From an uncultured Burkholderiales bacterium (lineage in GTDB: Bacteria; Pseudomonadota; Gammaproteobacteria; Burkholderiales; Burkholderiaceae_C), in NCBI GenBank assembly GCA_903952885.1, contig CAJBHE010000106.1:1-8246 (forward strand): DNA of 8,246 nt, written 5' to 3'. Of the stretch, positions 1-5,705 are shown one piece after another (position 1 is the stretch's first letter; each line of letters begins with the position of its first letter). Both the position numbers and the translations under genes were made by a program. The notes under the pieces are model-generated. The model was given only the letters and a program-made list of their open reading frames with translations. It was not told the origin of the DNA and did no database searches.

Positions 1-151
1 AGTGCACGACCATGGCAACACATCGGCAGCCTCGATCCCGCTGGCCTTAGACCACGCGGTGCGTTCAGGTCAAGTCAAAGCTGGCCAAACCCTAATGCTT
101 GAAGGCGTGGGTGGCGGCTTCACTTGGGGCGCAGTGCTCGTCAAGATGTAA
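1..151 (+). CDS. fabH: 3-oxoacyl-ACP synthase III (FabH), C-terminal fragment
   Basis: FabH condenses acetyl-CoA with malonyl-ACP in the cytoplasm to start type II fatty-acid synthesis. Only the last 49 complete codons lie in the window; the reading frame begins at base 2 and ends with TAA at 149-151. The fragment carries the motif HGNTSAAS, whose Asn (bases 17-19) is the third member of the Cys-His-Asn catalytic triad (Asn274 in E. coli FabH), and the C-terminal signature GGGFTWGAVLVKM. Exactly 43 residues follow the Asn, as in E. coli FabH, so the C-terminus is full length. The catalytic Cys and His lie outside the window. It leads the fab cluster: fabD begins 40 bases downstream. Identity is very secure from motif and context together. 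Confidence 0.96.
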   Translation, partial: VHDHGNTSAASIPLALDHAVRSGQVKAGQTLMLEGVGGGFTWGAVLVKM

Positions 152-177
152 GTCTGCCCAAGACTTGCTGTGTTTTT
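148..177 (+). terminator. Weak terminator-like hairpin over the fabH stop codon
   Basis: GTAAGTCT (148-155) can pair with AGACTTGC (161-168) across a 5-base loop, giving 8 bp with one G-T wobble. The arm includes the fabH stop codon. TGTG and then TTTTT (173-177) follow. The T run starts four bases after the stem and the stem is A+T-rich, so at most it would be a leaky attenuator or mRNA-processing site between fabH and fabD. It may be chance. Confidence 0.25.
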
Positions 178-191
178 CTTCTAGATACTTT

Positions 192-1142
192 ATGAATTCA
201 TTTGCTTTTGTATTTCCTGGCCAAGGCTCTCAAACGGTGGGCATGCTCGACGCTTGGGGTGACAACCCTGTGGTGGCTCAAACCTTGGTCGAGGCGTCAG
301 ACGCCATGAGCGAAGACATGGCCAAGCTCATCCACGAAGGCCCCAAAGAATCCTTGGACTTGACTACCAACACTCAGCCTGTGATGTTGGTGTCTGCGGT
401 GGCGGCTTACCGCGCTTGGTTGGCCGAAGGCGGCGCAGTGCCAAGTGTGGTAGCGGGCCACTCCTTGGGTGAATACTCTGCTTTGGTCGCTTCTGGCGTG
501 TTGACCTTGGCCCAAGCTGCACCCTTGGTGCGCTTCCGTGCGCAAGCCATGCAAGAAGCCGTGCCTGTGGGCACAGGCGCTATGGCTGCTATTTTGGGAA
601 TGGCCGCGGCGCAAGTGATGGCGGGTTGCACCGAAGCACAAGCCACCTTTGGCGCAGGCACTGCCGAAGTGGTGGAGGCTGTGAACTTTAACGATCCCGG
701 TCAAACCGTGATTGCAGGCAGCAAAGCCGCTGTGGAAAAAGCCTGCGAAGTGCTCAAAGCCAATGGTGCTAAGCGTGCCTTGCCTTTGCCCGTGTCTGCG
801 CCTTTCCATTCCAGCTTGATGAAGCCTGCGGCTGAGCGCCTGAAAGAAAAACTCGCTGCCACTGTTTTTGCTACAGCGCAAATTCCTTTGGTGAACAACA
901 TTGACGTGGCGGTGGAAACCGATGCCGACCGCATGCGCGATGCGTTGTATCGCCAAGCGTTTGGCCCCGTGCGTTGGGTCGAGTGTGTGGCCGCGATCAA
1001 GGCACGCGGTGTGACCACCTTGGTTGAATGCGGCCCAGGCAAGGTTTTGGCTGGCATGGTCAAACGCATCGACGCAGATTTAACAGGCATGCCTTTGTTT
1101 GACCCCGCCACCTTGGCTGACGTCAAAACTGCCTTGGCCTAA
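192..1142 (+). CDS. fabD: Malonyl-CoA:ACP transacylase (FabD)
   Basis: FabD moves the malonyl group from malonyl-CoA to the phosphopantetheine arm of acyl carrier protein, supplying the extender unit for FabH and FabF. The product is 316 residues, a normal family length. Visible signatures are the N-terminal PGQGSQ (residues 9-14, oxyanion-hole Gln11), the nucleophile motif GHSLG with Ser91, Arg116 in VRFRAQAMQ, which contacts the malonyl carboxylate, and the catalytic His206 in SAPFHSSLM. GPGKVL lies near the C-terminus. I place the start at ATG 192 because FabD proteins begin MxxFAFVFPGQGSQ. The frame is open back to 99, but that extension overlaps fabH and looks like no FabD N-terminus. 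No good Shine-Dalgarno sequence precedes the ATG (the region is T-rich), so translation may depend on coupling or be modest. fabG follows 16 bases later. Confidence 0.97.
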   Translation: MNSFAFVFPGQGSQTVGMLDAWGDNPVVAQTLVEASDAMSEDMAKLIHEGPKESLDLTTNTQPVMLVSAVAAYRAWLAEGGAVPSVVAGHSLGEYSALVASGVLTLAQAAPLVRFRAQAMQEAVPVGTGAMAAILGMAAAQVMAGCTEAQATFGAGTAEVVEAVNFNDPGQTVIAGSKAAVEKACEVLKANGAKRALPLPVSAPFHSSLMKPAAERLKEKLAATVFATAQIPLVNNIDVAVETDADRMRDALYRQAFGPVRWVECVAAIKARGVTTLVECGPGKVLAGMVKRIDADLTGMPLFDPATLADVKTALA

Positions 1143-1158
1143 TTCAAAGAGAACAAAC

Positions 1159-1902
1159 ATGAGCGACAACACACAACACATAGCCTTGGTCACGGGCGCT
1201 TCCCGCGGCATCGGTGCAGCCATTGCGCAAGAGCTGGCCCAGCAAGGCTACTTGGTCATTGGCACGGCCACGTCAGACGATGGCGCAGCCAAAATTTCTC
1301 AAGCTTTGTCAGCGCACGCGGGTTGCCGAGGTGCCAACCTGAATGTCAACGATGTTGCAGCGATCGACGCTTTGTTAGAGCAAATCATCCAAGACCACGG
1401 CGCGTTGCATGTGTTGGTGAACAACGCCGGTATCACCCGCGACACCCTGGCCATGCGCATGAAGGATGACGATTGGGACGCTGTGCTCGACACCAACCTC
1501 AAAGCCGTGTTTCGCATGTCACGCGCCGTCATGCGCGCCATGATGAAGCAGCGCTATGGCCGCATCATCAGCATCACCAGTGTGGTAGGCGCTTCTGGCA
1601 ATGCGGGCCAGGCCAACTACGCTGCGGCCAAGGCTGGTGTCGCTGGTATGACCCGCGCTTTGGCACGTGAGTTGGGCAGCCGGGGCATCACGGTCAATTG
1701 CGTGGCCCCAGGCTTTATCGAAACCGACATGACAGCCTCCTTGCCCGAAGTACAACAAAAAGCTTTGCTGGGTCAAATCCCTTTGGGACACCTCGGCAAA
1801 CCTGCAGACATTGCGCATGCCGTGGCTTATTTAGCCGGCGCTTATGCCAGTTATGTGACGGGTCAAGAATTGCATGTCAACGGTGGCATGTTCATGGCTT
1901 AA
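1159..1902 (+). CDS. fabG: 3-oxoacyl-ACP reductase (FabG)
   Basis: FabG is the NADPH-dependent short-chain dehydrogenase that reduces 3-oxoacyl-ACP to (R)-3-hydroxyacyl-ACP, the first reduction of each elongation cycle. The 247-residue product is typical in length. It shows the Rossmann glycine motif TGASRGIG (residues 12-19), NNAG (88-91), structural Asn113 in TNLKAVF, and the catalytic Ser141, Tyr154 and Lys158 in ITSVVG and QANYAAAKAG. All three sit three positions later than in E. coli FabG (Ser138/Tyr151/Lys155). PGFIETDMT (184-192) is the usual substrate-loop region, and the protein ends VNGGMFMA. The start is ATG 1159, with AAGAG at 1147-1151 as ribosome-binding site. The open frame back to 1099 overlaps fabD and is not FabG-like. 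Its position between fabD and acpP is the standard fab order. Confidence 0.97.
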   Translation: MSDNTQHIALVTGASRGIGAAIAQELAQQGYLVIGTATSDDGAAKISQALSAHAGCRGANLNVNDVAAIDALLEQIIQDHGALHVLVNNAGITRDTLAMRMKDDDWDAVLDTNLKAVFRMSRAVMRAMMKQRYGRIISITSVVGASGNAGQANYAAAKAGVAGMTRALARELGSRGITVNCVAPGFIETDMTASLPEVQQKALLGQIPLGHLGKPADIAHAVAYLAGAYASYVTGQELHVNGGMFMA

Positions 1903-1931
1903 AGCCATTTACGCCAAAACCTTAAACAGAA

Positions 1932-1960
1932 TCAATACGGTCAGTCCGTCCGGTTAAAAT
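1932..1960 (+). promoter_or_regulatory. Possible sigma-70 promoter of acpP
   Basis: The fabG-acpP gap is 91 bases, by far the widest in the fab cluster, which suggests a separate promoter to give the abundant carrier protein extra transcript. TAAAAT at 1955-1960 matches five of six bases of the -10 consensus. With a 17-base spacer the -35 would be TCAATA (1932-1937), a poor match. A start near 1967 would leave a leader of about 27 nt. The -10 is visible; the promoter function is inferred. Confidence 0.4.
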
Positions 1961-1993
1961 AGCGGTCTTATTCACAACCCTTAGAGGGAATCC

Positions 1994-2233
1994 ATGAGCG
2001 ATATCGAACTGCGTGTCAAAAAAATCATTGCTGAACAACTCGGCGTTGAAGAGTCTCAAGTGACCAACGAAAAAGCCTTCGTGGCTGATTTGGGCGCCGA
2101 CTCCTTGGACACAGTGGAATTGGTGATGGCATTGGAAGATGAGTTTGGTATTGAAATTCCAGACGAAGATGCCGAAAAAATCAACACCGTGCAAAACGCG
2201 ATCGACTACGCGTTGGCACACAAAAAAGCCTAA
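1994..2233 (+). CDS. acpP: Acyl carrier protein (AcpP)
   Basis: This is the small acidic carrier that holds growing acyl chains on a 4'-phosphopantetheine thioester during fatty-acid synthesis; it also donates acyl groups for phospholipid and lipid A synthesis. The product is 79 residues, a normal length. The attachment serine is Ser37 in the invariant DSL motif (GADSLDTVEL, residues 34-43), at the start of the acidic recognition helix II, which continues as ALEDEFGIEIPDEDAEKI. ATG 1994 is preceded by a strong ribosome-binding site, AGAGGGA, at about 1983-1989, the best in the fab part of the window and fitting for a highly expressed protein. fabF follows after 16 bases and is probably co-transcribed. 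Confidence 0.98.
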   Translation: MSDIELRVKKIIAEQLGVEESQVTNEKAFVADLGADSLDTVELVMALEDEFGIEIPDEDAEKINTVQNAIDYALAHKKA

Positions 2234-2249
2234 CGAGTAGGAACACTGC

Positions 2250-3494
2250 ATGAGCCGTCGTCGCGTCGTCGTGACCGGCCTAGGTTGTATCAGCCCCGTG
2301 GGTAACACGGTAGCCGACGCTTGGGCCAATCTTTTAGCCGGCAAATCCGGCATTGCCAACATCACGCGTTTTGACGCGTCTGGCATCAATTGCCATTTTG
2401 GTGGCGAAGTGAAAGATTTAGACCTTGATCTGTACATCGCCCCGAAAGAGGCGCGTGCCATGGACAAGTTCATTCATTACGGCATTGCTGCGGCGGTGCA
2501 AGCAGTTCAAGACTCAGGCCTCGCCACCAGCGAAGCTCTGGGCGAAGAAGAAGCGACGCGCATCGGCGTCGTGATCGGCTCTGGCATTGGCGGCTTGCCG
2601 CTGATCGAAAGCATGCATGACGAAATGTTGGCAAAAGGCCCACGTCGTATTTCGCCATTCTTTGTGCCAGCGTCCATCATCAACATGATTTCTGGTCACG
2701 TGTCCATGCGTTTCGGCTTCAAAGGGCCCAACTTGGCCGTGGTCACAGCCTGCACCACAGGCTTGCACAGCATCGGTGAGGCTGGTCGTCACATTGAGTA
2801 CGGCGATGCCGACGTCATGATTGCTGGCGGCTCGGAAGGCTGCATATCTCCTTTGGGTGTAGGCGGTTTTGCCTCTATGCGCGCTTTGTCGACTCGCAAT
2901 GACGACCCTGCCACTGCTTCGCGTCCTTGGGACCGCGATCGCGATGGTTTTGTGTTGGGCGAAGGCGCTGGTGTTTTGGTGCTCGAAGAGTATGAGCACG
3001 CCAAAAAGCGCGGTGCCAAAATCTATGCAGAGTTGGGTGGCTATGGCCTCAGCGCGGATGCAGGTCACATGACAGCCCCCAATATGGACGGCCCTCGCCG
3101 CGCCATGCTCAGTGCGCTGCGCAACGCGGGTGTGAACGCCGACCAAGTTGATTACTTGAATGCGCACGGCACCTCCACACCGCTGGGCGACATCAACGAA
3201 ACCAACGCCATCAAAGCAGCCTTGGGCGACCATGCCAAGAAGACCGTGGTCAACTCCACCAAGTCGATGACGGGTCACCTGTTGGGCGGCGCTGGCGGCA
3301 TCGAGAGTGTTTTCACGGTCTTGGCCATCCACAACCAAAAGAGCCCGCCCACCATCAACATTTTCAACCAAGACCCAGAGTGTGACTTGGACTATTGCGC
3401 CAACACGGCGCGCGACATGAAGATCGACGTGGCGCTCAAAAACAACTTCGGATTTGGTGGTACCAATGGCGCGTTAGTTTTTAAACGCATCTAA
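2250..3494 (+). CDS. fabF: 3-oxoacyl-ACP synthase II (FabF)
   Basis: FabF is the elongating condensing enzyme that joins acyl-ACP to malonyl-ACP with loss of CO2. In well-studied bacteria it is also the enzyme for palmitoleate-to-vaccenate elongation and its temperature control. The product is 414 residues, the usual FabF length. The thiolase-fold catalytic set is complete: Cys168 in VVTACTTG, His306 in NAHGTSTPLGD, Lys338 in NSTKSMTGH and His343 in the same motif. The C-terminal gating loop NNFGFGGTNG (398-407) is present. The N-terminus MSRRRVVVTGLG matches the family, and ATG 2250 has GTAGGAA at about 2237-2243 as ribosome-binding site. It closes the fab cluster. The next gene starts only 10 bases after the stop, across a strong hairpin that may end or weaken fab transcription. 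Confidence 0.97.
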   Translation: MSRRRVVVTGLGCISPVGNTVADAWANLLAGKSGIANITRFDASGINCHFGGEVKDLDLDLYIAPKEARAMDKFIHYGIAAAVQAVQDSGLATSEALGEEEATRIGVVIGSGIGGLPLIESMHDEMLAKGPRRISPFFVPASIINMISGHVSMRFGFKGPNLAVVTACTTGLHSIGEAGRHIEYGDADVMIAGGSEGCISPLGVGGFASMRALSTRNDDPATASRPWDRDRDGFVLGEGAGVLVLEEYEHAKKRGAKIYAELGGYGLSADAGHMTAPNMDGPRRAMLSALRNAGVNADQVDYLNAHGTSTPLGDINETNAIKAALGDHAKKTVVNSTKSMTGHLLGGAGGIESVFTVLAIHNQKSPPTINIFNQDPECDLDYCANTARDMKIDVALKNNFGFGGTNGALVFKRI

Positions 3495-3504
3495 GGTCTT
3501 TGTC

Positions 3505-3939
3505 ATGCATAACGCCCCATCGGTTTCTTATCCGCTGGGGCGTTGTGCTTTTCAGCGTTGGGTGTATGCGTTTTTTGTCGCGCTCACGTCGGTGGTGTTG
3601 TTCACGTGGGCATTCAGCCAAGGTTTGAACGTTGCCTGGGGTGTGGCCGCGTCGGCCGCCTTGCTGGGTGCATGTTTAGGTTGGCGTGCGCTGGGGCAAG
3701 CAGGCACGCTCACATGGGATGGCCAAGTGTGGTGCTTGCAGACCCATGGCTCAGGGCATGAAGACGCATTGGGTGAGGTCAGCGTGGCTTTGGATGTGCA
3801 AAAAGCCTTGCTTTTACGTTGGCAACCCACATCTGACAAACTGCTAAGCCAAAAGCAGTGGTTGTGGCTAGGTTCTCAAACCTCGGATAACAGTTGGCAA
3901 GATTTACGTCGTGCTGTGTACCAGCACTCTAATTCGTGA
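3505..3939 (+). CDS. Small membrane protein of unknown function, two transmembrane helices, YgfX/CptA-like layout
   Basis: I cannot assign a function. The 144-residue product has a short polar N-terminus (APSVSYPLGR, residues 4-13), two hydrophobic segments at about 17-37 and 42-63 joined by a short turn, and then a soluble part of about 80 residues rich in Trp: LTWDGQVWCLQ (69-79), LLLRWQP (102-108), QWLWLGSQ (118-125), ending SWQDLRRAVYQ (130-140). A two-helix hairpin, a 'DGxWxL' strand and a closing 'xxWxxLRR' helix is the layout of the YgfX/CptA family. That resemblance is by eye and not proof of homology. ATG 3505 has AAGG at 3493-3496, eight bases upstream; an in-frame GTG at 3562 is the alternative if the hairpin over the first codons is a real terminator. 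The gene sits where related genomes have a small hypothetical gene next to rpoE, and mucD begins 14 bases after its stop. Confidence 0.75.
   Translation: MHNAPSVSYPLGRCAFQRWVYAFFVALTSVVLFTWAFSQGLNVAWGVAASAALLGACLGWRALGQAGTLTWDGQVWCLQTHGSGHEDALGEVSVALDVQKALLLRWQPTSDKLLSQKQWLWLGSQTSDNSWQDLRRAVYQHSNS
3507..3552 (+). terminator. Strong terminator-like hairpin at the start of the small membrane protein gene
   Basis: Bases 3507-3519 pair with 3536-3548 (13 bp: 12 Watson-Crick and one G-T, including perfect AACGCCCC/GGGGCGTT). One mismatch and a further CGG/CCG (3521-3523 with 3532-3534) follow, leaving an 8-base loop (3524-3531). TTTT (3549-3552) starts directly after the stem. This is intrinsic-terminator geometry with a short T run, 12 bases beyond the fabF stop. 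It overlaps the annotated start codon of the next gene, so it could also act as an attenuator or hide that start from ribosomes. Confidence 0.45.
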
Positions 3940-3941
3940 TG

Positions 3942-3947
3942 AAGGAA
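3942..3947 (+). promoter_or_regulatory. Ribosome-binding site deciding the mucD start
   Basis: AAGGAA at 3942-3947 lies seven bases before ATG 3954 and is one of the best Shine-Dalgarno sequences in the window. It supports ATG 3954 over the in-frame GTG 3936 and ATG 3939, which have no comparable site. ATG 3939 overlaps the upstream stop by one base and remains possible through translational coupling. Confidence 0.65.
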
Positions 3948-3953
3948 ATAAGC

Positions 3954-5432
3954 ATGACTTGTTCATTGGCATTGAAACGTTCTATCTCTCTTGGTTTGTT
4001 GTGCACTGCGTTATGGGCTTCAGTCTTAAGCGTGGTGTTGGTTCAACCTGCTGCAGCGCAAGTGGTGAAGGGCTTGCCCGACTTCACCGACTTGGTCGAG
4101 CAAGTCGGTCCCTCTGTGGTGAACATCCGCACGCTTGAGAAGGTTGCGACACGTGAAGCTCAAGGCAACGAGCCCGATGCAGAGATGCAAGAGTTCTTTA
4201 GGCGCTTTTTTGGTGTGCCCATGCCCTCGCCCAATACCCCCAACGCACCGCGTCAGCAGCGTCCCAACCGGGGACAACCTGATGAGCAACCCAGAGGGGT
4301 GGGTTCGGGTTTCATCTTGTCCACCGATGGCTTTGTGATGACCAACGCCCATGTGGTGGAAGGTGCGGACCAAGTATTGGTGACCTTGCCAGACAAGCGT
4401 GAGTTCAAAGCTCGCATCGTGGGCTTAGACAAGCGCACCGACGTGGCCGTGGTGAAGATTGAGGCCACGGGCCTGCCCGCCGTGAAGATTGGCGATGTGA
4501 GCCGCCTCAAGGTGGGTGAGTGGGTCATGGCGATCGGCTCGCCCTTTGGGTTGGATAACACTGTGACCGCTGGCATCGTGAGCGCCAAGCAACGCGACAC
4601 GGGTGACTATTTGTCGTTCATCCAAACCGATGTGGCGATCAACCCTGGCAACTCGGGTGGTCCGCTTATCAACATGCGCGGTGAGGTGGTGGGCATCAAT
4701 AGCCAAATCTATTCCCGCTCAGGTGGCTTCATGGGCATCTCGTTTGCCATTCCAATTGACGAAGCCGTGCGCGTGAGCGAGCAGCTGCGCGCCACGGGCA
4801 AGGTGCAGCGTGGTCGCTTGGGTGTACAGATTGACCAAGTCACCAAAGAGGTTGGTGAGTCTTTGGGCCTGTCAAAGGCTCAAGGCGCTTTGGTGCGGGG
4901 TGTGGAGCAGGGCTCGCCTGCCGAGAAGGCAGGCATAGAGCCGGGCGATATCATTTTGAAGTTTGAGGGCAAAACCATTGAGAAGTCCAGCGATCTTCCT
5001 CGCATGGTGGGCAACACCAAGCCAGGTACACGCAGCACCATTCAGGTGTGGCGACGTGGCAACCTCAAAGACATGGCCATCAGCGTGGGTGAGTTTGAAG
5101 CCGAGAAACCTCTGAAAAAAGCCGCCGCCCCTGAGAAGCCGCAAGCGGGCGTTGTCTACAAGGTGTTGGGTCTGACAGTCAGTGAGATGACCGACGCACA
5201 GAAAAAAGAACTCAACTTGCGCGGTGGCGTTCGGGTGGATGCGGTGGCAGAACCTGCCGCGCGCTCGGGCATACAAGAGGGCGATGTGATTGTGAGCTTG
5301 GCCAACGTTGAAACACCCAATGTGCAGGCGCTAGAGGCCATGGTTGCCAAGCTAGACCGCAGCAAATCCATGAGTTTGTTGATCAGACGGGGTCAATGGG
5401 CGCAATACACCGTGATTCGACCTGTGCGTTAA
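3954..5432 (+). CDS. mucD: Periplasmic serine endoprotease of the HtrA/DegQ (MucD) family
   Basis: This is an envelope quality-control protease of family S1C that degrades misfolded periplasmic proteins; in Pseudomonas, MucD dampens the sigma-E-type stress response. From ATG 3954 the product is 492 residues. A signal peptide covers residues 1-36: Lys8/Arg9, a hydrophobic core, then QPAAAQ with likely cleavage near residue 35 or 36. The trypsin-like domain holds the triad His133 (TNAHVV), Asp163 (RTDVAV) and Ser234 (PGNSGGPL). A Pro/Gln/Arg-rich loop at about 90-113 follows FFRRFFG, matching the LA-loop region of DegP/DegQ. PDZ1 covers about 284-380 (GRLGVQI, SPAEKAGIEPGD) and PDZ2 about 400-490 (PAARSGIQEGD). 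All parts are intact. Relatives have rpoE, rseA and rseB upstream; these are missing here, so its transcription must come from read-through or a promoter inside the small upstream gene. The symbol follows locus context; degQ or degP would be equally fair. Confidence 0.95.
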   Translation: MTCSLALKRSISLGLLCTALWASVLSVVLVQPAAAQVVKGLPDFTDLVEQVGPSVVNIRTLEKVATREAQGNEPDAEMQEFFRRFFGVPMPSPNTPNAPRQQRPNRGQPDEQPRGVGSGFILSTDGFVMTNAHVVEGADQVLVTLPDKREFKARIVGLDKRTDVAVVKIEATGLPAVKIGDVSRLKVGEWVMAIGSPFGLDNTVTAGIVSAKQRDTGDYLSFIQTDVAINPGNSGGPLINMRGEVVGINSQIYSRSGGFMGISFAIPIDEAVRVSEQLRATGKVQRGRLGVQIDQVTKEVGESLGLSKAQGALVRGVEQGSPAEKAGIEPGDIILKFEGKTIEKSSDLPRMVGNTKPGTRSTIQVWRRGNLKDMAISVGEFEAEKPLKKAAAPEKPQAGVVYKVLGLTVSEMTDAQKKELNLRGGVRVDAVAEPAARSGIQEGDVIVSLANVETPNVQALEAMVAKLDRSKSMSLLIRRGQWAQYTVIRPVR

Positions 5433-5496
5433 ACCCTTTTGCCAGAGTAGGAAATGTGGCGAGATGAAATTTTTTTCCAGAGCCAGAAAAAATACT

Positions 5497-5524
5497 TTTT
5501 AAGTTGGTGTTTACTAACTTAAAA
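5497..5524. repeat. A+T-rich inverted repeat downstream of mucD
   Basis: TTTTAAGTT (5497-5505) and AACTTAAAA (5516-5524) are perfect inverted copies. Pairing continues inward through G-T, G-C and T-A, giving 12 bp with a 4-base loop GTTT (5509-5512). A second inverted pair, TTTTTTC (5471-5477) and GAAAAAA (5486-5492), lies just upstream. The + side has no T run after the stem; read on the - strand, the stem is followed at short distance by six T. It may be a weak terminator, an mRNA 3'-end stabiliser for mucD or a protein-binding site. Confidence 0.5.
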
Positions 5525-5572
5525 CATCAGTTCAAGCCCTTTTTGTATAGAATCAAGGGGCTGTATGCGATT

Positions 5573-5588
5573 TTGCGATATATCGCAA
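5573..5588. promoter_or_regulatory. Perfect 16-base palindrome, possible operator
   Basis: TTGCGATA followed by its exact reverse complement TATCGCAA. An extra half-site GCGAT sits eight bases upstream (5567-5571). Uninterrupted symmetry of this length in noncoding DNA, about 85 bases before the promoter candidate, suggests a binding site for a dimeric regulator. I cannot name the regulator; it does not match NrdR or PurR boxes as I know them. Confidence 0.45.
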
Positions 5589-5630
5589 GCCCAAAACTCC
5601 ACGATACGGGATGGGTTGACTGACTCCACA

Positions 5631-5648
5631 GGTGATCCACAGATCACC
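5631..5648. repeat. Hairpin with a near-consensus DnaA box and flanking CACA repeats
   Basis: GGTGATC (5631-5637) and GATCACC (5642-5648) form a perfect 7-bp inverted repeat with loop CACA. CACA also borders it on both sides (5627-5630 and 5649-5652). TGATCCACA (5633-5641) differs from the DnaA box TTATCCACA at one base. The structure is plainly visible; DnaA binding is inferred. Confidence 0.4.
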
Positions 5649-5670
5649 CACAAGTTGCTCCTAAACCCCT

Positions 5671-5700
5671 TTGTCAAAATGTTAATAAGTTGTGGATAAA
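5671..5700 (+). promoter_or_regulatory. Sigma-70-like promoter for the small RNA or lepA leader
   Basis: TTGTCA (5671-5676) matches five of six bases of the -35 consensus. After an 18-base spacer, GATAAA (5695-5700) matches four of six of the -10. A start at about 5706-5707 would fall exactly at the first base of the first stem-loop downstream. A second -10-like hexamer, TACAAT (5769-5774, five of six), lacks a good -35 but could start a shorter transcript. Confidence 0.5.
5691..5699 (-). promoter_or_regulatory. Perfect DnaA box (TTATCCACA on the - strand)
   Basis: TGTGGATAA is the exact reverse complement of the consensus DnaA box. It overlaps the spacer and -10 element of the promoter candidate, so bound DnaA-ATP would be expected to block or modulate that promoter. 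A single 9-base match can arise by chance, but the second near-match 50 bases upstream and the overlap with the promoter make it worth noting. Confidence 0.45.
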
Positions 5701-5705
5701 TTCAT

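Noticed and set aside
297..956. 219-codon open frame on the - strand within fabD
   Set aside because: It lies opposite the secure fabD gene, is His/Gln/Arg-rich as expected of an antisense frame, and shows no recognisable domain.
1937..1949. Terminator between fabG and acpP
   Set aside because: The ACGG/CCGT inverted repeat is only 4 bp with no T run, so it does not qualify.
2514..3371. 285-codon open frame on the - strand within fabF
   Set aside because: It is entirely antisense to fabF with its full set of catalytic motifs. Low-stop antisense frames are common opposite G+C-rich genes, and the translation looks like no family.
3936..3953. Upstream starts GTG 3936 or ATG 3939 for mucD
   Set aside because: ATG 3954 has AAGGAA at ideal spacing and gives a compact signal peptide. 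The upstream codons lack such a site, though coupling at ATG 3939 cannot be excluded.
5600..5700. Chromosomal replication origin
   Set aside because: There is only one perfect and one near-perfect DnaA box, and dnaA, dnaN, rnpA or parA/parB are not beside it. Isolated regulatory boxes are the simpler reading.
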